Source: Candidatus Uhrbacteria bacterium
GTDB taxonomy: Bacteria; Patescibacteriota; Patescibacteriia; UBA9934; UBA9568
Length of the DNA stretch: 27,079 bases
Assembly: GCA_003497135.1 (NCBI GenBank)
Contig: DNKR01000023.1
Coordinates: 1-27,079, forward strand
Direction of reading: 5' to 3'
Below are positions 1 to 6,703 of the stretch, in pieces. Under the pieces are notes generated by a model. It was not told the DNA's origin, ran no database searches, and worked only from the letters and a program-made list of their open reading frames with translations. Numbering within the stretch: position 1 is the stretch's first letter; every line of letters starts with the position of its first letter. Made by a program: the position numbers and the translations under genes.

Positions 1-32
1 AGGGGGGTCGAAATGACGGAGGAAACAATAGA

Positions 33-1613
33 TCATCTAAACCTAACAGGCACGCGCAATTCATCCGCGTTTTCTGGCAGGCCGGACGGATTGTCTTTTT
101 CTAATACAATCCAGCCAATTTCTGTTTCTGGTTTTACAAATTCAATTGTAACTTCAAATGGCACAAAATCTTGCGTCATCCATTCTGATTTTGCTTGCGC
201 AATTCCAACGCCAAGTTCTTTTTCGTCTGAATCAATAACTCGAACAGGAAACGAGGCCTCAAAAAACCAATACCCGCGCGCTTCCCCGCTTACAATTAAA
301 GGGCTCTCTATTTTTGAATACTGTTCAATATCAAAAACGCGAATAAGATTTGACTTGTCGGTCTCGCGCTGGATTTTGTAAATCACGCCAGCTTTGTCAT
401 CAGAAACATAAATCGTGCCTGCCGGCTGAATCAAAATATCAACCGGACGGCCGAGCGATGAGCCGTCATCTTGAAGCCAACCCGAGATAAAATCCGAGAC
501 GCCAAGGAGTTTACCTTCTGCATCCAGATCATATCGAACGAGCTTATATCCAACCGGCTCTGTGCTGTTCCATGAACCGTGGTACGCGACCAAAAGATCA
601 TACCAATACTCCTCTGGCCAGCCCTCTTCTGGAAAGAACGCCAAGCCAAGCGGAGCCGAATGCGCAGGAATGTCAAAGAGCGATGGTTCTTTATCTGCAC
701 ATGGGTCGCGCACATAAATATTTTTATCATATTCGCTATCATGAATATTTTTTCCGTAACAAATAGGCCAGCCGAAATTCGGAATCGAATTTCGCCCCGA
801 GCTTGTCGAGGGGCCCACGCTGTCTTTGATTATATTGATTTCATCTGGAGGCAAATCATTTCCAAGCCAATCACGGCCCATTTCTGTTGCCCAAACTTCG
901 CCGCTTACAGGATGAGCGCTCATAAAAACTGAATTACGCAAACCTGTTGCAAATATACGCGATTCGTTTGTTTTAACATTAAACACCTGAATGGACGCAC
1001 GAAGCGGGTCTGATTCAATGCAAACATTACACGATGATCCGATTGAAATTAATAGCTCGTCTTCGTATGGATACGGCCGAAACATTATGGTTCTGGTTGC
1101 ATGATTGCCGCCTGTTGGAAAATCCGTAACTTTTCGCTTGTTAATGGCGCGGCGATTTTCACTGTCCCAGTCAAAAACAGAAAGTTGATTTTCTTCTGCA
1201 ATATACAGCTCGCACTTGTCGCGGCACCGGACAGCGATGCCGTGCGGTTTGTTTAGCCCGTCTGCGACAGTCCAGCTTGTTTCAGCATACCCATCGCCGT
1301 TACTGTCCTTAAGCGCGATTACTTTGCCGGAATCAATCAAGCTTGCAAGAAACTCGCCTGTCGGACCCCATGCAATAACCCTTGGCTTTCCCAAGTCCTT
1401 TGCAAAAATTGAAATTGAAAAATTTTTTGGCAATGCAAGAGGAAAATCCGTATTGTTTTGCGCTGCTATGTCTGATTTCTCAATTATTTCCGCAATATCG
1501 CTTTTTGGAGAAATAATCGCCGGGCGCAATCCAACAAAAAAATTATAGTAAAATACTATAAATGCAAAAATACCTAAAAGCAATGCTGTAGAAAAAAGCG
1601 TGATTTTTTTCAT
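33..1613 (-). CDS. Membrane-anchored PQQ-type sugar dehydrogenase-like beta-propeller with C-terminal Gmad2 domain
   Basis: 526 aa. Residues about 7-28 form one hydrophobic segment, so the protein is probably anchored with its bulk outside the membrane. Residues about 60-415 read as a soluble aldose/sorbosone dehydrogenase-type six-bladed propeller: LPKNFSISIFAKDLGKPRV at the start, NKPHGIAV, GNHATRTI, LPPDEINIIK, GWPICYGKN and GRPVDI are typical landmarks. Residues about 428-526 resemble Gmad2, the immunoglobulin-like domain of spore-germination and cell-surface proteins (SPLIVSGEARGYWFFEASFPV, DNPSGLPE, final VPVRF). Family members oxidise sugars with PQQ, but many relatives are only sugar- or surface-binding and no PQQ synthesis gene is present here, so enzymatic activity is inferred weakly. 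A stretch around residues 262-274 (VGPSTSSGRNSIP) interrupts the usual INIIK-x-NFGWP join and is encoded by a palindromic repeat. The ATG overlaps the stop of the upstream gene (ATGA), so it is translated in one operon with it. Confidence 0.85.
   Translation of the reverse strand: MKKITLFSTALLLGIFAFIVFYYNFFVGLRPAIISPKSDIAEIIEKSDIAAQNNTDFPLALPKNFSISIFAKDLGKPRVIAWGPTGEFLASLIDSGKVIALKDSNGDGYAETSWTVADGLNKPHGIAVRCRDKCELYIAEENQLSVFDWDSENRRAINKRKVTDFPTGGNHATRTIMFRPYPYEDELLISIGSSCNVCIESDPLRASIQVFNVKTNESRIFATGLRNSVFMSAHPVSGEVWATEMGRDWLGNDLPPDEINIIKDSVGPSTSSGRNSIPNFGWPICYGKNIHDSEYDKNIYVRDPCADKEPSLFDIPAHSAPLGLAFFPEEGWPEEYWYDLLVAYHGSWNSTEPVGYKLVRYDLDAEGKLLGVSDFISGWLQDDGSSLGRPVDILIQPAGTIYVSDDKAGVIYKIQRETDKSNLIRVFDIEQYSKIESPLIVSGEARGYWFFEASFPVRVIDSDEKELGVGIAQAKSEWMTQDFVPFEVTIEFVKPETEIGWIVLEKDNPSGLPENADELRVPVRFR
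795..813. repeat. Palindromic repeat element inside the PQQ-dehydrogenase-like gene
   Basis: The plus strand reads CCCCGAGCTTGTCGAGGGG, an imperfect palindrome (CCC-CGA / TCG-(A)-GGG around GCTTG). Sequences of this form are common dispersed intergenic repeats in several bacterial groups and give the tell-tale peptide PSTSSG when translated on the other strand. Here it yields GPSTSSGR within the coding frame of the propeller, where relatives normally run straight from INIIK to NxGWP. I have seen only this one copy in the window. Confidence 0.6.
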
Positions 1614-2116
1614 ATGTTAAGACGCTTTTCTAGTTCATGTTCTTCAAGCAAAATAATTATTGGCATTAAAAAAAGAAGAAAAATCAGCACGCCGCCAAGA
1701 TAGATCGCTCCGGAAGAAAGAAAATTGCCTGCTGCTACAATTAGATAGCCAACATAGGCCGGGTGCGGAAAGTGGCGAAAAACACCAATCTTAATTCGCA
1801 CTTGCTCCACACCCTTTGGATCCAGTACTGCAACAAGAAAAAATCGTTTAATCCCGAGTGTGAGAACGCTCAAGATTACAAAGAGAAATCCAATAATCAT
1901 TAAAGCGTAACCAACCAAGACCATTGTTTCGGTTGGCGCAAATGCGTCTGGTGAAAAAACACTAAGTTTTTTAAACCAAAAGAACGACGCCACCCAAAAA
2001 ATTAGAGCGACAAAAGGGAATGAACGCTTGTGGCGCCTCCAAAACGGCAAAAACGCATGAAGCCACAGATTAATAAGCGGAATTGGAAAAAGGATCGCAG
2101 AAATAAACCAAGCCAT
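1610..2116 (-). CDS. Isoprenylcysteine carboxyl methyltransferase-family membrane protein
   Basis: 168 aa, strongly hydrophobic with about five membrane segments. The C-terminal part has the signature of the ICMT/phospholipid-methyltransferase group: RHFPHPAYVGYLIVAAG followed by a hydrophobic stretch and EEHELEKRL, which in the family form the SAM-binding site. Bacterial members methylate unknown small hydrophobic acceptors, so the substrate is not known. Its stop overlaps the start of the PQQ-dehydrogenase-like gene by four bases (ATGA), and it begins 13 bases after the MgtE-like gene ends, so the three form an envelope operon. Confidence 0.8.
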   Translation of the reverse strand: MAWFISAILFPIPLINLWLHAFLPFWRRHKRSFPFVALIFWVASFFWFKKLSVFSPDAFAPTETMVLVGYALMIIGFLFVILSVLTLGIKRFFLVAVLDPKGVEQVRIKIGVFRHFPHPAYVGYLIVAAGNFLSSGAIYLGGVLIFLLFLMPIIILLEEHELEKRLNI

Positions 2117-2129
2117 ATGGAAAATTAAA

Positions 2130-3173
2130 TTAAGTTAAAATTGCAGTTGCTATTAAGAAATAAACAGAAACGCTTGTTATGTCTTGCAGAATTGTCCCAA
2201 TAGGACCGCTGGCATTAGCAGGATCAATGTGCATTTTGCGAAAAAGAAACGGGACGCCGATTCCTGTTATAACTGACGAAGAAATTGCAGAAAAAATCGC
2301 CAGACCCAATACGACTGAAATAATTAGTTCATAATTTAATATCTGTCCAAAAATTAGTATTGAAATACTTAAAATTAATGCTGTGATCAAAACTATTGCC
2401 ATTTGTTTTGTAACATATTTTCCAATTTCTAGTTTTCTATATAATGTTATATCGCGAATAGCAAATGCTTCAAGCTGTGTGCGAACTGAATCAGCAATAT
2501 AGACAACAAGCGGAATAAACGAAGCTAGAATTAAATTTCTCTCAAGCGTTTCTTCAAATAGTCCGACTATTCCAGCTGCAACCAGCCCTCCAATTAATCC
2601 AAGTATCAGCCAAGGTATGCGGTGCTTAACTGCCTGAAACAAAGGTATTTTTATTACATCATCAATTTCCGCATGCGCACGCCTGATACCGGCCATGTGA
2701 AGCAAGTCCTCGCGCATATCGCGCTGCAAAATCTTTAATATTTGATCATTTGGTATAACACCAACAAAAATTTTATTCTTATCTATAACAGGCACTGCTT
2801 TTATGTTGTGTTGGAGCGCGAGATATGCGGCGCGCTCTTCGCTGTCTGTTGGAGAAACGGTTACAATAGGATCAATACAGCAAAAATCGCTAATTTTTTT
2901 GGTGCCTGAATGCCTATACAATTCTTTAATTGAGAAAACTCCAGCAAGCCGCTTACCAGAATCTACTACATATATGTAAGAAACAGTTTGAATTTTTTTT
3001 ATATTCTTAAACAAATATTGTTGTGTTTGAGAAACAGTAAAATCAATCGGCACTTTTGGAACCGCATCAGTTGCTCTTCTAAGAATCAGCGAGTTTAACT
3101 GGCTATTTTTTTTAGTAACTTGTCTTTTGTTCTTTTTTGCCATAGCGCGAGTTGCTTTGAAGTATTTTACCAT
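2130..3173 (-). CDS. MgtE-like magnesium/divalent-cation transporter without the N domain
   Basis: 347 aa. Residues about 30-165 form a CBS-domain pair (AVPKVPIDFTVSQ, IYVVDSGKRLAGVFS, AVPVIDKNKIFVGVI). Residues about 180-347 form a five-helix channel domain with the family landmarks RIPWLILGLIGGL, PLVVYIADSVRTQ and DPANASGPIGTILQD; the Asp residues near the SGP motif line the cation path in MgtE. Classical MgtE has an extra acidic N domain of about 130 residues before the CBS pair, and this is missing here. The start is uncertain: ATG at 3173 overlaps an extended -10 sequence (TGG-TAAAAT, -10 at 3164-3169), which would favour the ATG at 3143 (MAKKNKRQ). First gene of the operon with the ICMT-like and PQQ-dehydrogenase-like genes. 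Confidence 0.85.
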   Translation of the reverse strand: MVKYFKATRAMAKKNKRQVTKKNSQLNSLILRRATDAVPKVPIDFTVSQTQQYLFKNIKKIQTVSYIYVVDSGKRLAGVFSIKELYRHSGTKKISDFCCIDPIVTVSPTDSEERAAYLALQHNIKAVPVIDKNKIFVGVIPNDQILKILQRDMREDLLHMAGIRRAHAEIDDVIKIPLFQAVKHRIPWLILGLIGGLVAAGIVGLFEETLERNLILASFIPLVVYIADSVRTQLEAFAIRDITLYRKLEIGKYVTKQMAIVLITALILSISILIFGQILNYELIISVVLGLAIFSAISSSVITGIGVPFLFRKMHIDPANASGPIGTILQDITSVSVYFLIATAILT

Positions 3174-3179
3174 TTTTTA

Positions 3180-3224
3180 ACAAAAAACAAAACAAATAGC
3201 ACCCATATTTTTTAGATGCTATTT
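3180..3224 (-). terminator. Rho-independent terminator behind the cupin gene
   Basis: AAATAGCA (3194-3201) pairs perfectly with TGCTATTT (3217-3224). On the minus strand the stem is followed by a U-rich run, GTTTTGTTTTTTG. It lies between the cupin stop at 3231 and the MgtE start, so it would end the toxin-antitoxin/cupin transcript. The plus-strand side also runs into T residues, so it may work in both directions. Confidence 0.65.
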
Positions 3225-3230
3225 TTTAGT

Positions 3231-3617
3231 TTATTCAGTTGTCTTTCCATCAAAGTGTTCTTCAACAGCTTCCGCCTTTGACGCGTGTACTGTGCCGTCT
3301 TTGTGCTCTGGCGGAGAATAGATTGAGTAAAGTTTCAAAACTGATGCGCCGGTGTTAATTACATTGTGCTTTGTGCCTTGCGGAATTACTATTGCGTCTT
3401 CTGCTTTAACATCGTGCTCCGCGCCATCCAGCACAACTTTTGCTTCGCCTTGTTCAAGACGAATAAACTGATCAAGCGTGTGAACCTCTTCGCCGATTTC
3501 ATCGCCCGGCTGAATCGCCATAAGAACCAACTGGCTGTTTTTGCCGGTGTAGAGCACGCGGCGATAATCAGTATTTTCTTTAGTCGCTTTTTCAATGTTT
3601 GTTATGTAGCCATGCAT
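3231..3617 (-). CDS. Small single-domain cupin protein
   Basis: 128 aa, a complete cupin_2-type barrel. Motif 1 is around residues 38-60 (PGDEIGEEVHTLDQFIRLEQGEA) and motif 2 around residues 73-92 (AEDAIVIPQGTKHNVINTG). The His of EEVH and the His of GTKHNV are the likely metal ligands, along with an acidic residue. Such stand-alone cupins bind a metal and often a small acid or sugar, but specificity cannot be read from sequence. It begins 10 bases after the toxin gene stop and ends before a terminator, so it is probably co-transcribed with the toxin-antitoxin pair, though there is no sign of a functional link. Confidence 0.85.
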   Translation of the reverse strand: MHGYITNIEKATKENTDYRRVLYTGKNSQLVLMAIQPGDEIGEEVHTLDQFIRLEQGEAKVVLDGAEHDVKAEDAIVIPQGTKHNVINTGASVLKLYSIYSPPEHKDGTVHASKAEAVEEHFDGKTTE

Positions 3618-3627
3618 AAAAATTGTT

Positions 3628-3960
3628 TTATTTTTTTAGATATTCTTTAATTCGCTCTCTGTCCTCGTTTTCTTTTTCGCCTTTATAATATATCTCTATA
3701 AACTCTATGCGCTGGTTCTGGTCATTATAAGCATAGACAATACGCAAAGAACGATCGCGAAGCGCGCGGCATGCCATGCGGGACTTTATAATTTTTACGG
3801 ACTGCGAAGAATGTATAGCAACAAAATTCTTCCCAACTCCTGTCGGAGCGGTCTGAAGGACTTTTTTGAACTTTTCAAAATCTTCATGCAGTGTATTATA
3901 TTTTTTTAAAAGTCGCTCAAATTCTTTTTCAAATTTTGATATGGCATTAAAGTTGTTCAT
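3628..3960 (-). CDS. RelE/HigB-like toxin of a Panacea toxin-antitoxin pair
   Basis: 110 aa from the ATG at 3960 (MNNFNAISKFEKEFERLLKKY). The reading frame is open up to 4050, but the internal start gives a natural N-terminus and a 14-base overlap with the antitoxin gene. The second half looks like a RelE/ParE-fold ribosome-dependent mRNA interferase or related toxin: basic KIIKSRMACRALRDRSLRIVYAY, then IEFIEIYYKGEKENEDRERIKEYL. The N-terminal helical stretch (EKEFERLLKKYNTLHEDFEKFKKVL) is typical of such toxins. The preceding gene encodes an HTH plus DUF4065 antitoxin, which supports the role. Toxic activity is inferred, not shown. Confidence 0.75.
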   Translation of the reverse strand: MNNFNAISKFEKEFERLLKKYNTLHEDFEKFKKVLQTAPTGVGKNFVAIHSSQSVKIIKSRMACRALRDRSLRIVYAYNDQNQRIEFIEIYYKGEKENEDRERIKEYLKK

Positions 3961-4729
3961 ACTGCCTAACGGAAGTTTGTTCCGGCCTGTAGAATACATG
4001 TTCGTATTCCAACATCTCTCTGTCTTTTGCCGCGACCCATGGGGTATCAAGATGAGACAGCGCTGAAATCTGCACAGCCGTTAAGTCGCCAAGACGGTCA
4101 ATTTCCCAGTCAATATGAGCAAGCTCCTGAGCTGAAAGAGCTGATAAATCAAGCGATTCGTTCGGGTTTACGAGATACTTTGTCTGTTCATGCTTGTAGA
4201 ATTTGCTCTTTAGCTTTTCAACCTTTCCCGATTTCTCCATGTTGTCCATTATTTTTGCAAACATGATAGGGGTCGGTCCATAGTGATTTTTGATATATTT
4301 GGCGCCAATAAGCTGTTCTTCAAATTTTTCGTAGTAATCAAAATCAATAAAATACAACAATTTATAGAGCGCTGTCTGTCCAATGTTCGGCTTTCCGCCG
4401 ATTTTTGCAAGAATATACAAAAGCGTCTGCTCAAACTTTTCTGCTTTTTCTTGAGGAACACTGATGCGAATTTCATCATTCGCTTTTTGCGCCGCTTTCT
4501 TTTTACCCACAATCTTTACGACTGTTTTTGTGTCTTCTTTCCCCTCCAAAAAATTTTCAAATGGAATATCAAAAACTTCCGCCAATTTTTGCGCTTCTGT
4601 AATAGTTAAATCTCTCTCGCCTTGCTCAATCTGCATATAAGTCGGGCGGGAGATTTTAAGCGCTGACGCCAAAAATTCTTGAGTCAAGCTGCGCTTTTTG
4701 CGTTGTTCTTGAATAAATTTTGAAAGCAT
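3947..4729 (-). CDS. Panacea-type antitoxin: HTH domain plus DUF4065 domain
   Basis: 260 aa. Residues about 5-62 are an XRE-family helix-turn-helix (FIQEQRKKRSLTQEFLASAL, RPTYMQIEQGERDLTITEAQKLAEVFDI). Residues about 95-240 are a DUF4065/Panacea (SocA-like) domain: TALYKLLYFIDFDYYEKF, then IGAKYIKNHYGPTP. Panacea domains act as antitoxins towards many unrelated toxins, often with an N-terminal DNA-binding domain for autoregulation. Its 3' end overlaps the RelE-like toxin gene by 14 bases. The start at 4729 is fixed by the consensus promoter ending six bases before it; the mRNA would be leaderless. A linker with KKKAAQK joins the two domains. Confidence 0.85.
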   Translation of the reverse strand: MLSKFIQEQRKKRSLTQEFLASALKISRPTYMQIEQGERDLTITEAQKLAEVFDIPFENFLEGKEDTKTVVKIVGKKKAAQKANDEIRISVPQEKAEKFEQTLLYILAKIGGKPNIGQTALYKLLYFIDFDYYEKFEEQLIGAKYIKNHYGPTPIMFAKIMDNMEKSGKVEKLKSKFYKHEQTKYLVNPNESLDLSALSAQELAHIDWEIDRLGDLTAVQISALSHLDTPWVAAKDREMLEYEHVFYRPEQTSVRQYEQL

Positions 4730-4735
4730 GCGTTA

Positions 4736-4764
4736 ATTATAAACAATGCAGGATTTCTTGTCAA
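4736..4764 (-). promoter_or_regulatory. Perfect consensus sigma-70 promoter of the Panacea toxin-antitoxin operon
   Basis: On the minus strand, TTGACA (4759-4764), a 17-base spacer, then TATAAT (4736-4741). Both hexamers match consensus exactly. The -10 is followed by six bases and then ATG, so transcription is predicted to begin at the A of the start codon, giving a leaderless mRNA. The HTH of the antitoxin is the likely repressor of this strong promoter. Confidence 0.85.
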
Positions 4765-4843
4765 GTTAAATGTAAAGAAATTATACACAGCGGCTGGGCT
4801 ATGCGCAAATAATATTATTTTCTTATAACAAACTGTGCAAAAT

Positions 4844-4930
4844 CGGAGAGGGAGGGAGTCGAACCCTCGATACCCTTACGGGTATACATGATTTCGAGTC
4901 ATGCGCTTTCAACCACTCAGCCACCTCTCC
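4844..4930 (-). tRNA. tRNA-Ser(CGA)
   Basis: A complete class II tRNA on the minus strand. The acceptor stem GGAGAGG (4924-4930) pairs with CCTCTCC near 4845-4851, followed by discriminator G, typical of tRNA-Ser. The anticodon loop is CT-CGA-AA closed by CATGA/TCATG. A long variable arm (ACCCG-TAA-GGGT region) and a GGTTCGACTCC T arm are visible. CCA is not encoded. It reads UCG codons. Confidence 0.95.
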
Positions 4931-4946
4931 AAAGAATGGATGTTAA

Positions 4947-4974
4947 CCGCCAGAGGCGGGGTCAACCTCTGGCG
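4947..4974. repeat. Inverted repeat between hicA and tRNA-Ser
   Basis: CGCCAGAGG (4948-4956) and CCTCTGGCG (4966-4974) pair perfectly over nine bases around a nine-base loop. The left arm also contains CCGCCAGAGGCGG (4947-4959), a palindromic word found again at 21148-21160 and apparently begun at the last bases of the window. It lacks a U-run on the minus strand, so a terminator role after hicA is possible but unconvincing. It is more likely a dispersed repeat. Confidence 0.55.
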
Positions 4975-4980
4975 TAGAAG

Positions 4981-5205
4981 TCAGATTTTACTACGAAATT
5001 CTTTTTCTTCAACCTCAGCCAGTTCCAGCACGCCACGCAAAGTTCCATACGCAAGTTCACGATGCATCGGCACAACTGTAGAGAGTGTTCTGCCACCGAC
5101 TGTTTTTTTTAATTTAACATGGCTTCCCTTTTGTGAAACAAAATAAAAGCCGAATTCACGACATAAAATTTTCACCATTTGTTTTCCGGAAAATATCTTA
5201 GGCAT
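4981..5205 (-). CDS. hicA: HicA-family mRNA interferase toxin
   Basis: 74 aa from ATG at 5205 (MPKIFSGKQMVKILCREFGF); an alternative ATG at 5217 adds four residues. HicA is a small double-stranded-RNA-binding-fold RNase that cuts mRNA when freed from HicB. The landmarks are all present: GKQMVKILCREFGFYFVSQKG, the catalytic His in GSHVKLKK, VPMHRELAYGTLRGVLE. Length is normal. It overlaps the upstream hicB gene by eight bases and is translated after it. This is antitoxin-first order, the reverse of the E. coli hicAB arrangement but common elsewhere. Confidence 0.9.
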   Translation of the reverse strand: MPKIFSGKQMVKILCREFGFYFVSQKGSHVKLKKTVGGRTLSTVVPMHRELAYGTLRGVLELAEVEEKEFRSKI

Positions 5206-5416
5206 GCTTGAGCTCAAGCGTTGTTACAAGCGGCGCCATCTTTGGCAGAAATTTTTTGACAGATGGTTGATCTTCCAAAAAGAGTTCAGCAGCTTCTTTT
5301 AAATTTTTCTGTGCCGCTTCGATTGTTTTCCCTTGACTCACTACACCAAGCTCAACGCAACGGGCTACATACCAGCCGCCATCCTGAGTAATGATCGTCG
5401 TAAATTTATAGGTCAT
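5198..5416 (-). CDS. hicB: HicB-family antitoxin, short form
   Basis: 72 aa. It has the HicB partial RNase-H-like fold: KFTTIITQDGGWYVARCVELGVVSQGKTIEAAQKNLKEAAELFL. It binds and blocks HicA. There is no C-terminal HTH or RHH domain, so DNA-binding autoregulation is not evident from the sequence. A promoter overlapping the 3' end of the O-antigen ligase-like gene ends nine bases before the ATG. The stop overlaps the start of hicA, giving translational coupling. Confidence 0.85.
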   Translation of the reverse strand: MTYKFTTIITQDGGWYVARCVELGVVSQGKTIEAAQKNLKEAAELFLEDQPSVKKFLPKMAPLVTTLELKHA

Positions 5417-5425
5417 AATATAATA

Positions 5426-5454
5426 ATTGTACTATAAAATTTTGTTTCCGTCAA
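5426..5454 (-). promoter_or_regulatory. Promoter of hicBA
   Basis: TTGACG (5449-5454), 17 bases, TACAAT (5426-5431) on the minus strand. The -35 and spacer lie in the last codons of the upstream ligase-like gene. The -10 ends nine bases before the hicB ATG, so the leader would be two or three bases. Confidence 0.7.
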
Positions 5455-6703
5455 CCTCCGATTCCGGTACAGAACTCATTGCCAAAACCGCAAAAATCAT
5501 CCATGTCATAACCGCCAAATCGTTTTTGAAATACGGTACATCAACCAAGCCGTGAATGAACATGACAAGCAGGGCGCCAAACGCGCCAAGAGCGAGAGGG
5601 CGCATTTGGCGGTCTTTCCACGCGCGAGCGAAAAGACGCAAAGAAAGAATTGCAAAAAGAACAAAGGCGGCAAGGCCAAGCAGGCCAAGCTCGGTCCAGA
5701 TGTTTAGAAATATATTATGCGGGTACTGAAAAATCTCGTACTGTTCTGCTTTGTGATACGGCGCGAGCGCTGTTGGGTATCCTGCAAGCCCTGCGCCAAA
5801 AATCGGCCGGTCGCGGAGCATGTCCGCTGTTTCGCTCCATTGCGACAAGCGCACTTGGCCGGAATAATCTTGCAAAGCCGCTTTTTGAATTATTGTTGCG
5901 CGCAAAGCGGGCGCTGACGCAAGAGTGATCGTTGTTGCGAGCACAATAAGCAATGCGGCAAATCTGCCCATTCGGGAAGTTACTAGCATTAAAAGAAAAA
6001 CTATTGCAAGCGCTCCAAGAGCTGCTTCTGATTTTGCAAAAATTATCACAAGCGCACCTAATGCTGATGCGGAAATTGCAAGAAAAAAATATTTCGGCTT
6101 CATTGAAACAAACGCGCGCGCAACAATCGGCAAAATCAGCGCAACAACAGGAGCGACAAACAGACCAACAGCGTTCGGAAATGTATAAAAGCTTGTAACC
6201 CTGCGCTCGATGTCCCACGGAACAGGAATAGCCGTGCCGGAAAAATATTGAAAAATTCCAAATACCGAAATCAGAATCACACCAACGCACAAACGCCATA
6301 GCGCGAATAGAATGTCGTCATAGGTTCTAAACACGCTTATTGCAACAGCAAAAAATAACATTGGTTCAATAAAATACGCTTTAAAAATTCCAAGTGCTGA
6401 TAATAAATTATCCGAAACAGCAACTCCGGCAATAGCAGAAGCCAAAAGCACTGCTGATGGAATCAAAAATTGTTTTGAATATTTTGGAAAACTTCGCATG
6501 CCTTTGTGCTTAAGAGCCCAAAAACAAAACAGGATTAAAATCATTACTTCTAAAAATGTGAACGGCAAACCGGCGATTGAAAAACGCAAAAGATAAACAG
6601 GCAAAAGCATTAAAACAAGCCCTGCTGACATTTTTATGTCTTTGTAGCAGATGAAAGCGAAGCAAACAGCGAGAATTGCAAGGATTGTTCCGTAAAGCAT
6701 CAT
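5432..6703 (-). CDS. O-antigen ligase/polymerase-like polytopic membrane protein
   Basis: 423 aa, about 10-12 membrane helices. The long hydrophilic loop around residues 280-330 carries the Wzy_C/O-antigen ligase hallmark: RLSQWSETADMLRDRPIFGAGLAGYPTAL, then YPHNIFLNIWTELGLLG. Family members polymerise or transfer glycan repeats from a lipid carrier on the outer face of the membrane. Its start overlaps the stop of the flippase gene (ATGA), which fits a glycan export pair. An organism without lipopolysaccharide would use it for a surface polysaccharide or glycoprotein glycan. A second ATG lies at codon 2. Confidence 0.85.
   Translation of the reverse strand: MMLYGTILAILAVCFAFICYKDIKMSAGLVLMLLPVYLLRFSIAGLPFTFLEVMILILFCFWALKHKGMRSFPKYSKQFLIPSAVLLASAIAGVAVSDNLLSALGIFKAYFIEPMLFFAVAISVFRTYDDILFALWRLCVGVILISVFGIFQYFSGTAIPVPWDIERRVTSFYTFPNAVGLFVAPVVALILPIVARAFVSMKPKYFFLAISASALGALVIIFAKSEAALGALAIVFLLMLVTSRMGRFAALLIVLATTITLASAPALRATIIQKAALQDYSGQVRLSQWSETADMLRDRPIFGAGLAGYPTALAPYHKAEQYEIFQYPHNIFLNIWTELGLLGLAAFVLFAILSLRLFARAWKDRQMRPLALGAFGALLVMFIHGLVDVPYFKNDLAVMTWMIFAVLAMSSVPESEVDGNKIL

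Noticed and set aside
1..32. Start of the window (AGGGGGGTCGAAATGACGGAGG) as a gene or terminator
   Set aside because: Too short to judge. It resembles dispersed GTCATTTCGACCCC-type repeats seen in many bacteria, but only a fragment is visible.
3961..4050. Longer N-terminus for the RelE-like toxin
   Set aside because: It overlaps the antitoxin gene by 104 bases and encodes a Cys/Trp-rich stretch unlike toxins; ATG at 3960 gives a standard overlap.
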